Under the pieces are notes generated by a model. That model had not been told where the DNA came from. It saw only the letters and a list, made by a program, of their open reading frames with translations, and did no database searches. This document shows positions 61,949 to 64,000 of a stretch of 64,000 bases of DNA, in pieces. The DNA lies in contig JAHQIY010000010.1 of the NCBI GenBank assembly GCA_019054805.1, positions 2,587,501-2,651,500 on the forward strand. The letters are read 5' to 3'. The number at the start of each line of letters is the position of its first letter. Position 1 is the stretch's first letter. This stretch comes from Brachionus manjavacas (taxonomy: Eukaryota; Rotifera; Eurotatoria; Ploima; Brachionidae). Made by a program: the position numbers and the translations under genes.

Positions 61949-62754
61949 CACTAAGTAAAATAGTGTAGTAAAATTATTCGAAAAAGTTGAGGTTAAAAGA
62001 CCAACCTTTAATTAATTTTTCTCTCTTTTTTTGCTTGAATTTTCATTCATATTTTTTTTTTATTTGATTATTTATTATTTAAAATAGCTTTGAGGAGTAA
62101 AACTCCTTTTGCCATTGTAGCTTAAGGATTTTTTTTTAAATGGTTAAAAAAAAATTAATTGAAAAAAAAAGCATTAGAAAGTTAGCACAATTTGAAGAAA
62201 AAAAGAAGAAATTTGAGTAGCAAGTAAAAAGTCAATTTGCCATTCTAGCACAAGGGGGTTTTGAATTTGGGACTTCTTGAGCTTTCAATGAAGACATTTA
62301 TATAGTCATATAAAGGGAAGTAATCAATGGATTTTTTCTCATTAAGCTGTTTTAATGTTTTAAACTATATTTAAAATGTTCAGCAGATTTCTAAGTCTAG
62401 TTTCGATTGTGTCAATTTTCTGATCTTCTAAAAGACTGAATAGACGGATCAAATTTTATTTATTCATCTGTTTATTTGTTCCGAACTAAATTTCCTTCAG
62501 ATATTCATTTGATATTATCCTTTTTTTACACTTATTTCATAACATTAATTGCATGTTCTTATTCCAATTAACTTTTTAAGTCTAAGGAGATTGGAACTGT
62601 ATTAAAAGATGGAAAAAAATCTGTTAATAAATAAGTTAAATTTTAATAAACTGGAAGACGAAATTATATAGATATATTATTAAGCTAAATATTATTAAGA
62701 TAAAAATGGGTTCTTAATCAAAATACAGTAGGAAATTTATAAAAATCTTTTCTT
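61949..62754. other. AT-rich presumed intron or intergenic sequence
   Basis: Nothing recognised. Confidence 0.4.
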
Positions 62755-63405
62755 GGGTCAATTTTAGACTATTCTTTTCCTTGCTTGAATTCATTTTCAG
62801 AAAATAATATCAAAAAACTACAAGCAATTCAGAATACAGCTGTCAGATCTATCCTCAAGTTAAAATATGATACTCCCTCCAACATCGTTCATCATGAAGC
62901 TTTTAATAAACTTAAATTACTAACAGGACTGATTAATTCTATTCCATTCCATTGTTTGTCAGACTAGTGGAAGAATACAAAAAAGGTTTCGAATCAAGAT
63001 ATATTTAATACCCAACTCCATTGTGTAATTGCTCCCTTACTATTTCCTCTTCTTTTCCTGAAGCTTTAACTATATAAACATCTGTCACAGGTAACATCCT
63101 ATTTCAATTATCTTTTTAACTTCTTTACATTTTATTTTGGCTTATTGTACTTTTTTTTGATTTTTATTTGATCTTACGTCGTTGTACCCTTTTTTAAAAT
63201 TAAAAGTCTTTCAATGAATGCAATGCCGAATGGCTTATTTTAAAAATAAAATTTAATATGTATAAGTCTTTTATATTTACTCTTAATTTTATTATTTAAA
63301 GGCAATAAAATTAAGAGTAAATATAAAAGACTTATGATATTTAAATTTTTTTTAAATCTATTTTGAAGGAACTCAAGCTCGGTACAGAAAACAAATAAAT
63401 AAATA
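62755..63405 (+). mobile_element. LINE 3' part, uninterrupted family copy
   Basis: Reads LGSILDYSFPCLNSFSENNI, KKLQAIQNTAVRSILKLKYD, TPSNIVHHEAFNKLKLL, then a 3' UTR with TAACATCCTATTTCAATTAT, a perfect 32-bp hairpin, and the end GGAAC-TCAA-GCTC-GGTACAG-AAAACAAATAAATAAATA. It gives the empty site for the Tc1/mariner copy at 18179-19925 (AATAGTCTAAAATTGA here versus AATA|...|TAGTCTGAAATTGA there). Confidence 0.82.
63262..63335. repeat. Perfect hairpin with 32-bp arms
   Basis: 63262-63293 and 63304-63335 are exact complements (ATAAGTCTTTTATATTTACT... ) around a 10-nt loop ATTTAAAGGC. It lies in the 3' UTR of the LINE fragment. Confidence 0.95.
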
Positions 63406-63475
63406 GAAAATCCAGCAATCTTACTATTTCTTCTTTTTTCCTCAACTGTTGTTTTTGAAAACAAATAAATAAATT

Positions 63476-63568
63476 GATTCTGATGCTGAGAGCAATAATG
63501 ATTGTTCAAATTCAAGTTCAGACGGTGAAGATGATGATGTGTTTGTTAACGAAGCGTCAGATAATTGA
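63476..63568 (+). pseudogene. Acidic C-terminal frame, possibly from a transposase
   Basis: 30 codons reading DSDAESNNDCSNSSSDGEDD and DVFVNEASDN, then TGA. Acidic ends like this close pogo/Tigger transposases. No upstream coding part was found. Confidence 0.35.
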
Positions 63569-64000
63569 ATCTAATATGAATAAATTTTAGCAAATAATTA
63601 ATAAAGTTTTTTTGCTAAAAAAAGAATTTTTGTTACCGTAACATGATATACAATAATGACAATAATGGCGAAATTTTTTGATTTCTTTAAAAATAATTTT
63701 TATCTCATTAATAATTTTTTTGGCGTGACAAAAGTATACCGAACCATTTAATTTTTACCAATTTTGGCAAATTTTTAGGTAGTCTTTTTATAATGAGATC
63801 AAAAAATAAGTAAATTGTCGCATTTATTGCCAAGCATAGTTTCAAATTAAAGATAATTAAGGTTTTTAGAAAATTTGGTAAAAAAAGTATACCAAACTAC
63901 TGATAATTGATTTTATTTCGATAAAAAAGTTTCATTCAAACTTTTCAGCCAATTTTTTTTTCTTTAAAAGATGATTACTTTTTTTTGTAGTTAATTAATA

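Noticed and set aside
1-64000. tRNA, rRNA, riboswitch and bacterial-type operon signals
   Set aside because: None could be recognised; the sequence is eukaryotic in character throughout.

Overview
The window is very AT-rich, intron-containing eukaryotic DNA from an invertebrate animal. GT-AG introns range from about 50 nt to over 5 kb, there is a metazoan PX-PH-HKD phospholipase D, and much of the rest is nested transposable elements. A rotifer such as Brachionus would fit the base composition, gene structure and repeat types, but this is inference and no marker proves it.

Host genes. (1) A phospholipase D gene runs on the + strand from 4535 to 22915. Nine exons can be spliced phase-consistently with no lesion; only the first 5' exon(s) are missing from the model. 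(2) The 5' part of a second PLD gene lies at 56297-58494 on the same strand, made of small exons that give a complete PX domain, and it runs out of the window or into introns whose exons I cannot see. (3) A four-EF-hand calmodulin/troponin C-like gene lies between them on the - strand (43436-49727). (4) A lone terminal exon at 1931-2040 may end a gene that starts to the left.

Mobile DNA. Almost everything else is repeats. A 9.9 kb Ty3/gypsy-type LTR retrotransposon (30050-39966) has 292-bp LTRs that differ at two positions, a 4-bp target duplication, gag, pol, seven tandem copies of the end of pol, and an extra open reading frame coding for a coiled coil plus RING finger. It split a Mutator-like transposase relic and is followed by a KRBA2/SCAND3-like integrase pseudogene. 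A 4.4 kb APE-type LINE (24555-28921) with visible target duplications sits inside an older terminal-inverted-repeat unit that also holds a PHD-finger reading frame. The PLD introns hold LINE tails, two inverted pogo relics, a Tc1/mariner copy, and several short inverted-repeat elements. Some are nested three deep, and empty sites elsewhere in the window confirm the insertions. The 47 kb and 59 kb regions carry two copies of one inverted-repeat family, one of which was hit by a second family with an 8-bp target duplication.

A theme across loci is that LINE 3' ends finish in a short GC-rich stem-loop followed by (AAAT)n. Remaining gaps are AT-rich intron or intergenic sequence in which I see no gene. 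No tRNA, rRNA or CRISPR array was seen. All calls come from reading the sequence; no searches were run.
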